The translations under genes and the position numbers were made by a program. From Molossus alvarezi (lineage: Eukaryota; Chordata; Mammalia; Chiroptera; Molossidae): a DNA stretch of 64,000 bases. The DNA is taken from NCBI GenBank assembly GCA_037176705.1, contig CM073888.1, positions 45,638,810-45,702,809 of the forward strand, written 5' to 3'. Every line of letters begins with the position of its first letter. Positions within the stretch are counted from its first letter, which is position 1. The notes below the pieces were generated by a model. It was not told the origin of the DNA. It was given only the letters and a program-made list of their open reading frames with translations, and searched no databases. This document shows positions 54,091 to 64,000 of this stretch, piece after piece.

Positions 54091-54659
54091 CATTATTTTC
54101 TGGACTCCATGATTACTGATAAGAAGTCAGCTGTTAATCCGATTATTATGGTTATCACACCTTTTGAGATTATCTGTCTTTTCTCTCCAGTAGCCTCTAT
54201 GTTTATTTTTATGGAATGAAGTTTTCATATTATGTGTTTAGGTATGGATATGTACTGAATTATCCTATTTGGATTCTGTTCTTTTCAGTGTGAGGATTCA
54301 TAATTTTCTTTAAATCTGAAAAATGTTTTTATCATTGTGTTCTCAAATGATACTTCTCTACCACATGTGGGACTTCTCATTCTGTCTCCATGTCTTTGCA
54401 TCATCCATTTTATGTGCTCTACCTCTTTATCTCTTTAAACTGTGTTCTGAGTGATATCCTTATATTTATCTCTAATTTACTAATTTTCTCTTCAGCTCTA
54501 CATTGCTGTTTTACTCATATATTAATGCTTCAAAAATTTTTGAGTACATTTTTTATAACTAAATTCCATATTTGCCTGTTTTATAAATTTTCTCATTATT
54601 CCTCCAAAATATTTCTTTTTATCTATTTCTTGTTTTTATTTTTCCTCTTGAATATTAAA
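54091..54659. other. Unassigned AT-rich sequence
   Basis: T-rich with phrases such as tctgttaatccgattattat. It may be an old antisense LINE. No gene. Confidence 0.35.
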
Positions 54660-54676
54660 AAAAAAAATGCTAACCA

Positions 54677-54932
54677 CCCCTGGCCGGTTTGGCTCAGCAG
54701 TTAGAGTGTCGGCCTGCGGTCCAGAGAGACCTGGGTTTGGTTCCCGCTGGGGGCACGTATCTGGGGTGCAGTTTGTTCCCAGTCCTGGTTGGGTCGAGAG
54801 GGGGGCAGCCACTCGTTGTGTCCTTTTCGCGTCTATGCTTCTTTCTCTCTCTCTTCTTCTCTTTCCTTCCCACTCTATCTGAACAGAAAATGGAAAATGT
54901 CCTCGGGTGAGGATAAAAATAATAATAATAAT
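54677..54932 (+). mobile_element. VES SINE, long form
   Basis: Head cccctggccggtttggctca, middle cagtttgttcccagtcctgg, hairpin tcctcgggtgagga (54900-54913) and tail of aat repeats. Flanks aatgctaacca (54666-54676) and aatactaacta (54933-54943) are a likely TSD. Confidence 0.94.
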
Positions 54933-54943
54933 AATACTAACTA

Positions 54944-55267
54944 AAAACCTCTTTCAGATTGCTCAGTTGTCTGTATTCTTATGCATTTTCCCACTGTCTT
55001 TCGTGGGAGTTTGTTTTCTTATGTGCTTCTGAGCTAATCTTCAGGGAGAGTTGTTTTCCATGGAAGGCATGTCTTTGGGGAGGTGCAAAGTTTGCTTGTG
55101 GAGTAGTGTTTATACTATTTCTCATTTCCATATCCTGTAGGTAGTGTGAATTTGGAACTCACTCCTGAAAAGCATGGTCTTGAGGTTTCTGTTTTTCATA
55201 AGGGGGTTTTGCCCTCTTCGGTGCCACATCCCTAACCTGGTAGACAGAGTGTTCCTAATGCTGAATC
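54944..55267. other. Unassigned sequence
   Basis: Short open frames only. Confidence 0.3.
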
Positions 55268-55284
55268 AAGACAGAACATCCCAG

Positions 55285-55530
55285 CCCAACCAGTGTGGCT
55301 CAGTGGACAGAGCATCAGCCCACAGACTGAAGGGTCATGAGTTTGATTCCCAATCAACGGGACATGCCTGGGTTGCAGGTCTGATCCTCAGCCCATCAGG
55401 GTGCATGCAGGAGGCAACCAATTGATGTGTCTCTCTCGCATCGATGTTTCTCCCCCGCCCCCCATTCCCTTCCACTCTCTCTAAAAATCAATGGAAAAAA
55501 TATTCTTGGGTGAGAATTAACAACAATCAA
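55285..55530 (+). mobile_element. VES SINE, intermediate form
   Basis: ccaaccagtgtggctcagtg, gtttgattcccaatcaacgg and gtgcatgcaggaggcaacca. The tail carries both aaaaatcaatgg and a hairpin ttcttgggtgagaa (55503-55516). TSDs aagacagaacatcccag (55268-55284) and aagacagaatatctcag (55531-55547), 15 of 17. Confidence 0.94.
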
Positions 55531-55714
55531 AAGACAGAATATCTCAGGATCTATCTTTAGACAGGATTTTGGGTTCAGCTTTATAGCACACATCGGGTAT
55601 GTGATTTCAACACCTGTTTTGCACAGCTGATACTACTCGAGCTTCTGATGTATTCCAGCTACCACATGCCCATAGGGAATTCCATCTTCAAAGTCTACCT
55701 TGAGTTCTCCGTTA

Positions 55715-55960
55715 GAATAGTAATTAAAAGCACAGAGTCTAGATCCTGAAACTTGGCATTAAGATACCAGCTCTGCCATTTACTAGCTTTATAACTTAGG
55801 CTAAGTTACTTAACCTCTTTGAGCCTCAGTTTTGCAACTGTAAAATGGGAATAACAGTTGTATCCTCATGGAGTTGTTGTGAGGATCAAATGAGTTCACA
55901 TACATGAAATCCCGAGAGTAGTGCCTGGCACCTGGCAAGCGTTCAGCATGTGTTTGACAT
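55715..55960 (+). mobile_element. MIR, well preserved
   Basis: A nearly complete MIR: taattaaaagcacagagtct, ccagctctgccatttactag, ctaagttacttaacctcttt, tttgcaactgtaaaatggga and gagtagtgcctggcacctgg. Confidence 0.92.
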
Positions 55961-55971
55961 CATTATTTCTT

Positions 55972-56190
55972 TTCTTTTTTTTTTTTTTTAAAAATATATT
56001 TTTGATTGATTTTAGAGAGAGAGGAAGGAAGAGAGAGAGAGAAACATTGAGGTGAGAGAGAAACATCTATCAGCTGCCTCCTGCACACCCCCACTGGGGA
56101 CAGAGCCTGTAACCCGGGCAGGAATAGAACTGGCGACTTCTTGGTGCATGGACAATGCTCAACCAACTGAGCCACACCAGCCAGGGCAAT
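55972..56190 (-). mobile_element. VES SINE, short form with internal deletion
   Basis: Reverse short form: cagctgcctcctgcacaccc, ctggggacagagcctgtaac and gagccacaccagccagggc. It lacks part of the block between the second box and the body. TSDs atcattatttctt at 55959-55971 and 56191-56203 are exact. Confidence 0.93.
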
Positions 56191-56203
56191 ATCATTATTT
56201 CTT

Positions 56204-56970
56204 GCTTTCAAGCTCGCCTAAGTATTACAATTTTTTTTTTTTTTTTTGGTAATACATTATAGATAGGTATACTTGAACACATTTTAATTATATATATATT
56301 TTTAAATATATTTTGTTTTATTACATAGGCATAATTTCTTTACATATTTTCTTTCATAATTAATATATATTACATGTGGATAACATGAAAATTGCATTCT
56401 GTTGGAGAAATCTGGCCTTTCTAAAGTGAGGCCACAGTGGTAGCAAGCAGGATATGGGAAGCTTACATTATATTCAGTTGCTATATACAGGATTTGGGGC
56501 CCCCGGCTTCTCAATGGTTGAATTCTTTTTTCCTCATTAAAAGGTCTGCTGGGCTCTGCTATCCTTCTCTACTTCCCATGGCTGTCACTGCTAATCTTCA
56601 CAAATTCATCTTTATTTTGAAGGTCATAGAACTCTAAAGATGTTTAGATGTATTTGAGCTGGCAGGAGAAGTATTTTACTTCATTCATTCTTCCATACAA
56701 AAGGTTTTTTATTTTGCATGTTACCATTTTATTTGCCCACACCAGCAAGTCTGTTTAACTGAATGTGGTATTTTCACAAGGAATAATGATCTGAGGGAAG
56801 GGGCCTGTTCCTGAAAGTGGGATTGTAGATGCTAGTCTTGGCTCCATTTCTGGGGTTTATTAAAAGAGTGTTTATAAAACCACTCTATTTGTATTTACCA
56901 AGAATATTAGTGGGGGAAAGGGGCAAAAAGATGGCTTGGGATTGAAAATTCTCTGAGGATAAATCAATCA
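56204..56970 (-). other. Possible 3' UTR of the minus-strand exon
   Basis: Repeat-poor sequence directly downstream, on the minus strand, of the candidate stop codon at 56973-56971. AATAAA hexamers on that strand occur at 56861-56856, 56733-56728, 56713-56708 and 56616-56611. The far end has a T-run at 56232-56246. Consistent with, but not proof of, a 3' UTR. Confidence 0.4.
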
Positions 56971-57242
56971 TTAAGTAGATCGTAGTTCCATGAATAACCA
57001 GGACTTGATGCAATGTGTCAGACTACTCAGCTCCTGGCCATGGGTCAGCAAGGATTTAAATGGACAATCAACCTTCTCTCGTTCCTCAGAAGTAAATGAA
57101 AAACTAGCCAACCATCCAGCAGGCTGCTCTGACGTCTCTTGAGTAGGAGGCTCTGGAAGAATTATTTCTCTAACATTTGCAATCCTTTCACTTTCCAAGC
57201 CAATTAGAAGTTCTAGGAAGCTGCGTCGCTCTTCCTCCGTGG
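56971..57242 (-). CDS. Candidate terminal coding exon of an unrecognised gene
   Basis: On the minus strand, a good 3' splice site (tgctttttattccag, after a long pyrimidine stretch) ends at 57243. The exon then runs 272 bases to TAA at 56973-56971. It encodes 89 residues in the frame starting after two bases (cc), so the preceding exon would end in phase 1. The product starts TEEERRSFLELLIGLESERI, has a likely helix, an acidic/proline link (ILPEPPTQETSEQ) and an aromatic-rich tail ending SWLFMELRST. The sequence is rich in E/L/S with a natural mix of residues and looks like real protein. I do not recognise the family. The same frame also stays open upstream to 57531, so a longer exon or chance openness is possible. 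No partner exon was found to 64000. Confidence 0.5.
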
Positions 57243-57814
57243 CTGGAATAAAAAGCACAGGAGAGAGCAACCTGCCTGTGCTCTGTCTCTTCTTCCTTTC
57301 TGGCTCCAGGCAGCGCAGCGGCAGCCTTGTACATGGAGGGGCATTTTGTTTATCAGGGGCACTTGCATCCAACATCCATTTTGGCCACACACACAACAAA
57401 AGCCCCAAAGACAATCCTGAACGTGGGTAGGGAGTTTGAATGTGCATTACATAAAGTGGTGTACGAAATGCATGTGTGAACGTGTGGACATTTGGGGGCT
57501 GGGGTGGGGGAAGGGGTGTGCAATACCACAAAGGGTCATGGAGCCAGAGTACAGTAAGAAACGCTTAGTCTGAGAATTCCTCTCTGCATGGCCTCATTCG
57601 GTCCACAACAAGCCACATGGGTAGAGGCACTAAAACAGGGCGTGACTTTGATGTGTGTTACTCAAGAATGTGTCTAAGCTACAAGGCTGAGTTGAGTAAG
57701 TGGGTTCATTTATTTTGATTTCTGTAGGTAGACCTGCTGTTTATCAGAGGAGATCAATACATGGTGGACGGAGAGGTTAAAGTGTAGAATTTTAATCCCA
57801 GCTGTGTCAAGGTA
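57243..57814. other. Putative intron and unassigned sequence
   Basis: On the minus strand this would be the intron upstream of the candidate exon. No repeats are recognised. The frame open to 57531 is less protein-like than the exon itself. Confidence 0.35.
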
Positions 57815-57950
57815 TCATTAATTCATTTATTAATTAATTTAACAAGCACTTACCAAATAGCTACTATGTGTCAGGCACCGTGCTAAGCCCTAGAGATAAA
57901 CCAGAGAGCAATGCAGACACAGTCCCTACTTTCTTACAACCTGTAAGTTG
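57815..57950 (-). mobile_element. L2 relic
   Basis: ctactatgtgtcaggcaccg then tgctaagccctagagataaa is the reversed L2 end. Confidence 0.75.
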
Positions 57951-58084
57951 TGTGCCTATAACCAAATACCTTTATTTCTCTAGACTCATTTTTTTTTTAA
58001 CCTGTAAAATGGGGTTGTACTAAATACTAAAGGAGAAAATGTATGGGAGAAAAGCTTTATAAATTCTAATGTTTTATACATTAG

Positions 58085-58089
<5 letters not shown>

Positions 58090-58118
<29 letters not shown>
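58090..58118 (+). repeat. (CA)n microsatellite
   Basis: About fourteen uninterrupted ca/ac units. Confidence 0.95.
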
Positions 58119-58121
<3 letters not shown>

Positions 58122-59039
58122 GCACTCTCGTCTTCCAGTCACTGCAAAGTCTAGTGAAGGATTGATGGAGTTTAGTAAAGAGAATATGATATAAATCTTC
58201 ATATTTCTCAAAAGGGGAGGTTGTGTGGAGACTTTCTTATGACTGAATTAAGATCCTGAGAATGGCTGAGGCTTCTCTCAAGAATTTTTAGAGGGAAGCA
58301 GGTTATAAATTATAAACCAACCTGAGCATTGCTTGATCCTCTTCTGTGTGTATGCTTAGACTTCTGGAGCAGATGGATACTCTGACAGACCTCAAGGTCA
58401 AGGATGGAAGGATGGAGTCAAGCCGATGTAACACAGCCCAGAAGTGTGCCGAGAGCACACCTGCAGAAATACCTGGCACAGGCTGGTCCAATGAGCATCT
58501 CCTACCCAGACCCCAGGAAGCAGGAAAAGACCAGGGAAGGAATGGCTTGTAGTGAATATTTTGTGTTTGGGGGGACCGATACTGCCTTCCACTTTTCTTC
58601 TCCATGTCACTTCTCTAAAATCAGCTTGTGGTGGGCACTCTAGACAGGATTGGAAAGAGAAAGATGGACAGAGAAGCCCCAAGAGTGTCCTGTGATGAGA
58701 GACCATTGGACGGGAGTCTACACCTCAGCTCTTCATGGCTCCTCCTCTTCTAGACCAAAGACACGTGTCAAGTACTTGTTACAGTGAGAGCATAAAGGCA
58801 AATGGTGTAGTATTCTCAGAGGTGCTTAAATTATGACATGCAGGAAAGAGAAAGTATTGTGAGACAGGAAAGAGAACCTGAATGACATACTAATACCCTA
58901 CGTCCCCACACTTCTCCAGTATCTAGTGCTACTACCACTGGCAGAGACACCATCAGCTCTTACTGGGCTAGGGCCTTCTTATTGATGTCCTCATTTTTAC
59001 TCTTGACTTCTTCCAATACATTTTTCACACAAACGTCAG
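58119..59039. other. Unassigned sequence
   Basis: Overlapping open frames on both strands at 58303-58706. No splice-bounded exon or repeat is recognised. Confidence 0.35.
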
Positions 59040-59590
59040 TGGTCCTTTTCCAGCTCAATTCAGATTATGTTTCTCCCCTGTTCAAAACTATTCTGTGTCT
59101 TCTTGCACTTAGAAAAGACCCCAAATCCTTTGCTATGGCCTACAAGATCTTGCCTTGAAGATCTCAACAAAGATATCTTCTACCGGTTTCCTCTCTCCCT
59201 ACCATCCATCCACTGACCTTTTTTGAGTTCCCAAATTTTCCAAGCCTTCTGCTTCAGGACCTTTGCATAGGCTGTTTCCTCAGCTTGGAAATCTCTTCCT
59301 TGGCTGATTATCCCCCTCAATTCTAAGAAGCTTCCCTAGTTTCCTATCTGCAGCAAGCCCTCCCTCCCCTGCATTCTTTTTCTCTGTTATGGACCTCTGA
59401 TGACTTCCTTCAAAGCAGCTGCCCTAGTTGGTAATTTATGTACTTATTTATTTACTTATTATCTGTCTCCATGACTAGACTGTAAATAAACTTCAGGAAG
59501 GCCACATCCATTTATGTTTACTCACCATACCCTACCACTCAAAACATAAGGTGGCGTCCAACAAGTATTCATCAAAGGAGTAAATAAGTC
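59040..59590 (+). mobile_element. L2 LINE 3' end
   Basis: gctatggcctacaagatctt, ctgcttcaggacctttgcat, gtctccatgactagactgta and gtccaacaagtattcatcaa are L2 in order, nearly to its terminus. Confidence 0.85.
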
Positions 59591-59639
59591 TGAATTTCTT
59601 TCCCCTTAATTCTTACAGACAGCACAGGCAATTGTGGGT

Positions 59640-59965
59640 CAGGAGTTTCCCATGCCTCAGGGCCTTTACACATGCCGCTCCTCTGTCTGGACTGCCTTTT
59701 CCTCTCACCGAAACTCCAAACTCCTACTCCTGCTTCAATGCCCAACACCACCCTTTCTTCCTCTGTGAAGCTTTCCAGGGATTTCTTTTTTGTGTCTTCA
59801 CACTACCCATTCAGATTCCTATTAACATTTGTAACTCCTTAGTGTAATTATATGTTTGCATTTCTGTCCCCCTCCCCCCGCACCGTGAACTCTCTGAGCA
59901 CAGGAGGCGTGTCTTACTCCTCCGCGGCTCCAGCTCTGGTGTAGTGTCTGGAACTTAACATCCAC
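59640..59965 (+). mobile_element. Second L2 3' end
   Basis: gcctcagggcctttacacat, ctctgtctggactgcctttt and ccgtgaactctctgagcaca are another L2 copy in the same orientation, directly after the first. Confidence 0.82.
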
Positions 59966-60029
59966 ATGATACACATTTGTGGGAGCCTACAGACCTTTCT
60001 GCACACCACAGAAAGAGACAGGGTGCAGG

Positions 60030-60430
60030 GAGAGCTAGCCGCTCCGGGTGCATCCCGCCAAGAGGCAGGGTTGGTGGTGGTGTCTGAACCGCGTCCCTCC
60101 TGTGGAGCAAAGAACAGTCTATACCAGGGAGGCGGCATGCGCTCCCCTCCTCCTCGGCCGTTCAGAGGTGAGAGCAGCTTGTGTCCATGCCTCGATAGGG
60201 CTTCCCTTCCTCCAGAGGAGAATATTCCTAAGGCAGATTTCCATGCTGAAGTCATCCAGAGGAAAAGCTGCTCGCCAGCTGCGGCCGGCAGCCCAGTGCC
60301 CCTCCCCCGCGGCAGCCCGGGTGCGCCAGGGCCTAGTGGTGCCCGGGAAGCCTCCCGAGGAAGTATCTGGCCGGCCACTGTCCGCGGGGGAGACCCCGCC
60401 CGGAGAGTTCCCCATCTGACATCTTGGGGC
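60030..60430. promoter_or_regulatory. CpG-dense block, candidate small CpG island
   Basis: Many CpGs survive here (gaaccgcgtccctcc, gctgcggccggcagccc, ccccgcggcagcccggg, ccactgtccgcgggg). The surrounding DNA is CpG-poor. Both strands show long open frames, as expected from GC content. It could be an orphan CpG island or alternative promoter. No TATA box or known exon is attached. Confidence 0.4.
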
Positions 60431-61129
60431 TGCTAGAGCTGCAGAAGCCGAAGAGAAGTGAGGACAAGGAGGGGCCTGTGCGGGGGGAGGCTGGCAGAAA
60501 GGCCCAGGCCGGTGGCACTGCAGGCTCCTGACCACTCTTCCTCCCCTGGTGCCCTGAGCTTCTGCTTGGCCTTTGCAGGAGGAGCTGCTCCCTGTTAGTA
60601 CACGGGGTCTGAGGGGCGGGCTCCGGGCAGCCTGACCGGCACCCGTCTGTTCACACTCACTCAGGTGCACGTTCTGGTCAGGATTTCCCAGCCTCTCTTA
60701 ACACCGTCTGTTCCAGTCCTTTCCCAAGGACACGCGTGTCCTGCCATGTATCCCACCCGCTCTCCGCATCGACAGGGCTGGGCCACCCCCTCTGTCTCCC
60801 AGGTCTTTCTTTTCATGCCTTTCCACTCCACTAGAGGCCACGGTGGAAATCGGTGGTACACGTACCTACCTTCAGGAACACTGTTTTAGAATTTCAAATA
60901 AAGATTTTAACAGTGACTTCTCCCGAAGACCAAAAAATAACTCGGCAGAACAAGTGGAATTTTTTTGGTTCTGTGGTAGCCCTTTGGGGCAAGACTTGCA
61001 TTTCAATAATTCCTCAAATCAGTTCCACCTGGACACGGATTCCAGGCCCGATTTTCCTTCGCCAGGCCCTGGAGGATACACCCGGATGAACGTGGGTTTG
61101 GACTTCCAGGGGGTCCGGGCTGGCTAGTG
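60431..61129. other. Unassigned sequence next to the CpG block
   Basis: GC-rich to 60640, then average. Frames at 60665-61127 have no splice context. Confidence 0.35.
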
Positions 61130-61560
61130 AGCCGTCTGTAAACTGGCTGCAACCCAACAGAGCAGACGTTATCTTAATGGTACTGATAGATCAGGGGTGT
61201 CACACATCATTAAAATAGCTGATTGATTAGAAGAAAATAATTAGCTTGCCCTGCCTTGCGGGAAAGCTTTTTGACATACCAAGAAGGAGATATGGAAGGG
61301 ACGAGGGGTCATCCATCTTTTGATCATTTGTTTTCCCTCCAAGGTGATGAAAAAAGGCCCTGATAACCCTTAGGGAAGGGAAAGAATATAAACAAGTCAT
61401 AGTTCTTCTTTGCCATTTGCTCCGGGAGAAGCTATCTGCAGACTTTCTGAAGTGTGGTGTGTTTATTCCAGTTACACAGATATACTCCTTTAAATCAAAC
61501 ACTCTGTTAGTGCGTTGGCGTTGTAAATCAGTGGTTCTTTTCAAGTGACTTGATAGAATG
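61130..61560. promoter_or_regulatory. Repeat-free block, candidate conserved element
   Basis: Contains homeodomain-like clusters (catcattaaaatagctgatt, gattagaagaaaataattag). It has no known repeat and no coding frame of note. It lies about 0.7 kb from the CpG-dense block. Confidence 0.3.
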
Positions 61561-62401
61561 TGATATTCTGCTTTCCCTTGACAGCATATAAACACAGAAA
61601 CCTAAATATTATAATCAAGGCCAGCCATTGGCGGGACTGGGAAGAAGGGCACGGAGATTCTAGTGGCTTTTCAAAGCCTTTCTGGCCCTTCCATGTTATC
61701 TGTGTTTCTCTGGGTGTTCATAGTCATCCTCTTTGTCCACTCGGGAGAAAAGCTGGCAACATTATTTATACTCAGGAGTGATATGGTTCGAGGCGTTTTT
61801 ATGTTCAGAGGCATGTGCATTTTAGCCAAAAGCAAAAAAAAACAAAACAAAACTCTTAACTCTTAACCCAAGGGATGTCTCTGGAGAGATATTTTGCTGA
61901 GGCCATGGACCTTCTCACTATCCTGGAAACCATGCTGCTGACTTGATGGGCCCCCTGATAACACCACACCCCTGGGGAAGAGAGAGGATAGAGGACAAAC
62001 AGATCTGGATTACTGGGGAGCCTTCAGCGACTGATATGTGCCCCCTGCCACCCTCCTCATCCTTATTAGGCATCATTGCTTCAAAGAGCCATAGATGCGA
62101 GTACATCACTTGCTCGCATTGGAAAAGAAAATGCTGGGACACCATTGGCCCGCAGAGCAGAATCTGAGTTTGGGAGTCAGCAAGAATTGGACATTTCCAT
62201 CCCTTATCAACCCACTGACCTTGGTCACGTTCCTTAATGTCCCTATCGCAGTAGAATACTGATCTGACAAAGCTTGCACAAGGTAATGTAGGAGAATTTG
62301 CTTAGCTGATAAATATTTTTTTTCTTTTTAGAAAAATAATCAGTAATTCTAAATTTTACCTGACTGTGATCTGTTGTCTCTCAACTGTTAATCAACTTAT
62401 A
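61561..62401. other. Unassigned sequence
   Basis: No gene or repeat recognised. An A-rich patch (aaaaaaaacaaaacaaaact) lies near 61840. Confidence 0.35.
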
Positions 62402-62414
62402 CAGCTTTGTTTTT

Positions 62415-62653
62415 CTCTCTCTTTTTTTTAATCCTCACCTGAGGATATTTTTCCATTTATCTTCAAAGAGAGTGGGAGGGAGAGAGAGAGAAACATCCAT
62501 GTGAGAGAGACATATCGATTGGTTGTCTCCCGCATGACCCCAACTAGGGCCTGGGACGAACTGCAACTGAGGTCCGTGTCCTTGGCCAGAATCAAATCCA
62601 GGACTCTGGTTTGTGGGCCAACGCTCTAACCACTGAGCCAAACTGGCCAGGGC
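62415..62653 (-). mobile_element. VES SINE, long form
   Basis: Reverse long form: hairpin tcctcacctgagga (62432-62445), gggcctgggacgaactgcaa and actgagccaaactggccagg. TSDs cagctttgttttt (62402-62414) and caactttgttttt (62654-62666), 12 of 13. Confidence 0.94.
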
Positions 62654-62679
62654 CAACTTTGTTTTTTAGTTAACATTAT

Positions 62680-62960
62680 TGATATATTTTTTTCTGAGCA
62701 TATAAGTAATACAGTTCTTTGTGCAAATTTGAGGAACTAAAAGAAAAGAAAATCTCCTATAGTCTTTCTTTAGGCAGAACCACTGAGTTTTTATTTTTTA
62801 ATTTTCAGTACATTTTTAATGCATATGGGCACACTGTTTGCCATCATACCACACACACACACATTCCGTTTGGTGGCTTTCTTTTCTCATTTCATACATC
62901 ACGAGCACTTGCCCATGTCATTAAACATGCAGAGTGTGTATGTGTTTTATAGTTGCTGCC
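62680..62960 (-). mobile_element. Old LINE relic, like 20160-20600
   Basis: tttttattttttaattttca, tttaatgcatatgggcacac and ttgcccatgtcattaaacat resemble the ancient AT-rich repeat seen at 20160-20600. Probably L1-related. Confidence 0.45.
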
Positions 62961-62999
62961 ATCACTAATGATTAAATATATATTTGTATATATATATAT

Positions 63000-63219
63000 T
63001 ATTCTTCACCTAAGGATACATTTTCATTGATTTTGGAGAGAGAGGAAGTGGTGTGGGGTAGAGAGAGGAGAGAAACATAGATCAGTTGCCTCCTGTATCA
63101 TCCTGACCAGGGATACAAACCTGCAACCTAGTAAGGTGTCCCACCCGGACCTGAACCTGCAACCTTCTATTTTAGTATACAAGATGACGCTCCAACCAAC
63201 TGACCCGCCTGGCCAGGGC
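63000..63219 (-). mobile_element. VES SINE, older copy
   Basis: Reverse: tcttcacctaagga (63003-63016), ttttcattgattttggagag, cagttgcctcctgtatcatc and gacccgcctggccagggc. No clear TSD. Confidence 0.88.
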
Positions 63220-63574
63220 CACACGATATTTTTTAGAAGAAATAGCACACAGCCATGGGAGCAGAGTATCTCAGGTCAATAAAGTAACACAGAATTGGGA
63301 GGATTGGTTAGGTACCAGAAAAAGGAGGTTGCTGATGTCGCCAGAGAGGGTCAAGAAAGGAAACGAGTGAGAGAAAAAGGAAAACGTGAGGAAAGAGGGG
63401 ATATATTTGGGGCTGGCCCGGACTCAGGGAAGGGGAGGGCTAGACATATAAAAATCACTCTGTGGGACTTGAGCACCTGCACCAGCGCCTTGACGAGGGA
63501 GCTCATGGAACTTCCTTGTCGGGAAAGGCAGAGACTGGGCAAGAGGACGTGGGAAGAGAGTGAGACTGGGAACT
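63220..63574. other. Purine-rich unassigned sequence
   Basis: Purine-rich run at 63330-63400. The frame 63295-63654 reflects that composition and overlaps a MIR. Confidence 0.35.
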
Positions 63575-63690
63575 GGGAGATGAGAAAACTGAGGCTTGGA
63601 AAGATAACTCCACTTGTAAAGGTCTCTCAGCGAATTGCTGCAACACTGGTCTAGAACTCAGCTTTCAGGATATGTGGATTAGTCTCGGTA
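63575..63690 (-). mobile_element. MIR relic
   Basis: gagatgagaaaactgaggct, then tggaaagataactcca and ctagaactcagctttcagg, are the reversed MIR core. Confidence 0.75.
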
Positions 63691-64000
63691 CCTCTCCAGC
63701 CCCGCCTGCCAATGTCTCTCTGCACCTAGAGACCCAACTGTACTAAATGATCCCAGAGTTTGGAATCCGCATCTTGGCAATTAAGGCAGCCATATACTGA
63801 GGACGGAACAAAGATGCTGGCCAGTCGAAGGCTCCATCAATGGTCTGTGGAGGATTGGAAAACACGCACACTCTCCCTCTGCCCTTCCCGCCAGAACCCT
63901 ACGCCCAAGCCTTTTTGTGGTGTTTTCTAGACCTGTCTGTCTTTGCAGAGAATAGTCAGGGCTGGTGCCAAGCCAACTGCTTCATCAATTAATAAAACAA
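63691..64000. other. Unassigned sequence to window end
   Basis: No gene or repeat recognised. Confidence 0.3.

Noticed and set aside
60119..60670. 183-codon minus-strand frame in the CpG-dense block
   Set aside because: Dominated by A/G/P/R/S as expected from GC-rich DNA; overlapped by two plus-strand frames; no domain.
1..64000. Bat Helitrons
   Set aside because: I looked for rolling-circle style ends (TC start, hairpin plus CTRR end) without a convincing example; absence by eye is not proof.

Overview
The window is mammalian nuclear DNA from a bat. It carries about two dozen copies or pieces of a tRNA-derived SINE whose 5' head (ccctggccggtttggctcag) and core match the chiropteran VES family. 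It also holds a near full-length L1, older L1 pieces, L2 and MIR relics, MaLR-type LTRs and a few DNA-transposon remnants. Many SINE copies keep good target-site duplications (TSDs), so part of the repeat load is fairly recent. I saw no Helitron-rich signature, and the long SINE form with a ccccggccctggttgg segment is common. This fits a vespertilionoid outside the classic Helitron-rich vespertilionids, but that placement is only an inference.

Layout. 1-900 is unassigned DNA with one old SINE. 903-7317 is a stacked insertion: a VES SINE, an L1 that landed in that SINE's downstream TSD, and a second SINE inside L1 ORF1. 7.3-17.4 kb is mostly unique or unassigned sequence with a MaLR LTR, MIRs, SINEs and an old L1 piece. 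17.7 kb holds a SINE reduced to its tRNA-like head. 17.8-29.2 kb has no VES copies. It contains a palindromic DNA-transposon relic, two MaLR LTRs, an L2 and repeat-free blocks around 21.3-22.4 kb that may be conserved enhancers. 29.2-42.7 kb is SINE- and LTR-rich, including an LTR split by three SINEs. 42.7-52.1 kb is another VES-free stretch with several repeat-free candidate regulatory blocks and a short hAT-type element with 8-bp TSDs. 52-56 kb is again SINE-rich. 56-64 kb contains the only credible host coding sequence I can argue for, a terminal exon on the minus strand at 57242-56971. It also has a CpG-dense block near 60.2 kb and two young-to-middle-aged SINEs near the right end.

No complete host protein gene, rRNA, tRNA gene or CRISPR array is present. 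Most long open frames lie in GC-rich unique DNA or in transposons and show no sign of selection. The L1 proteins are broken by several frameshifts, stops and the SINE insertion, so the element cannot move by itself. The repeat-free blocks are proposed as regulatory only from composition and lack of repeats; conservation has to be tested by alignment.
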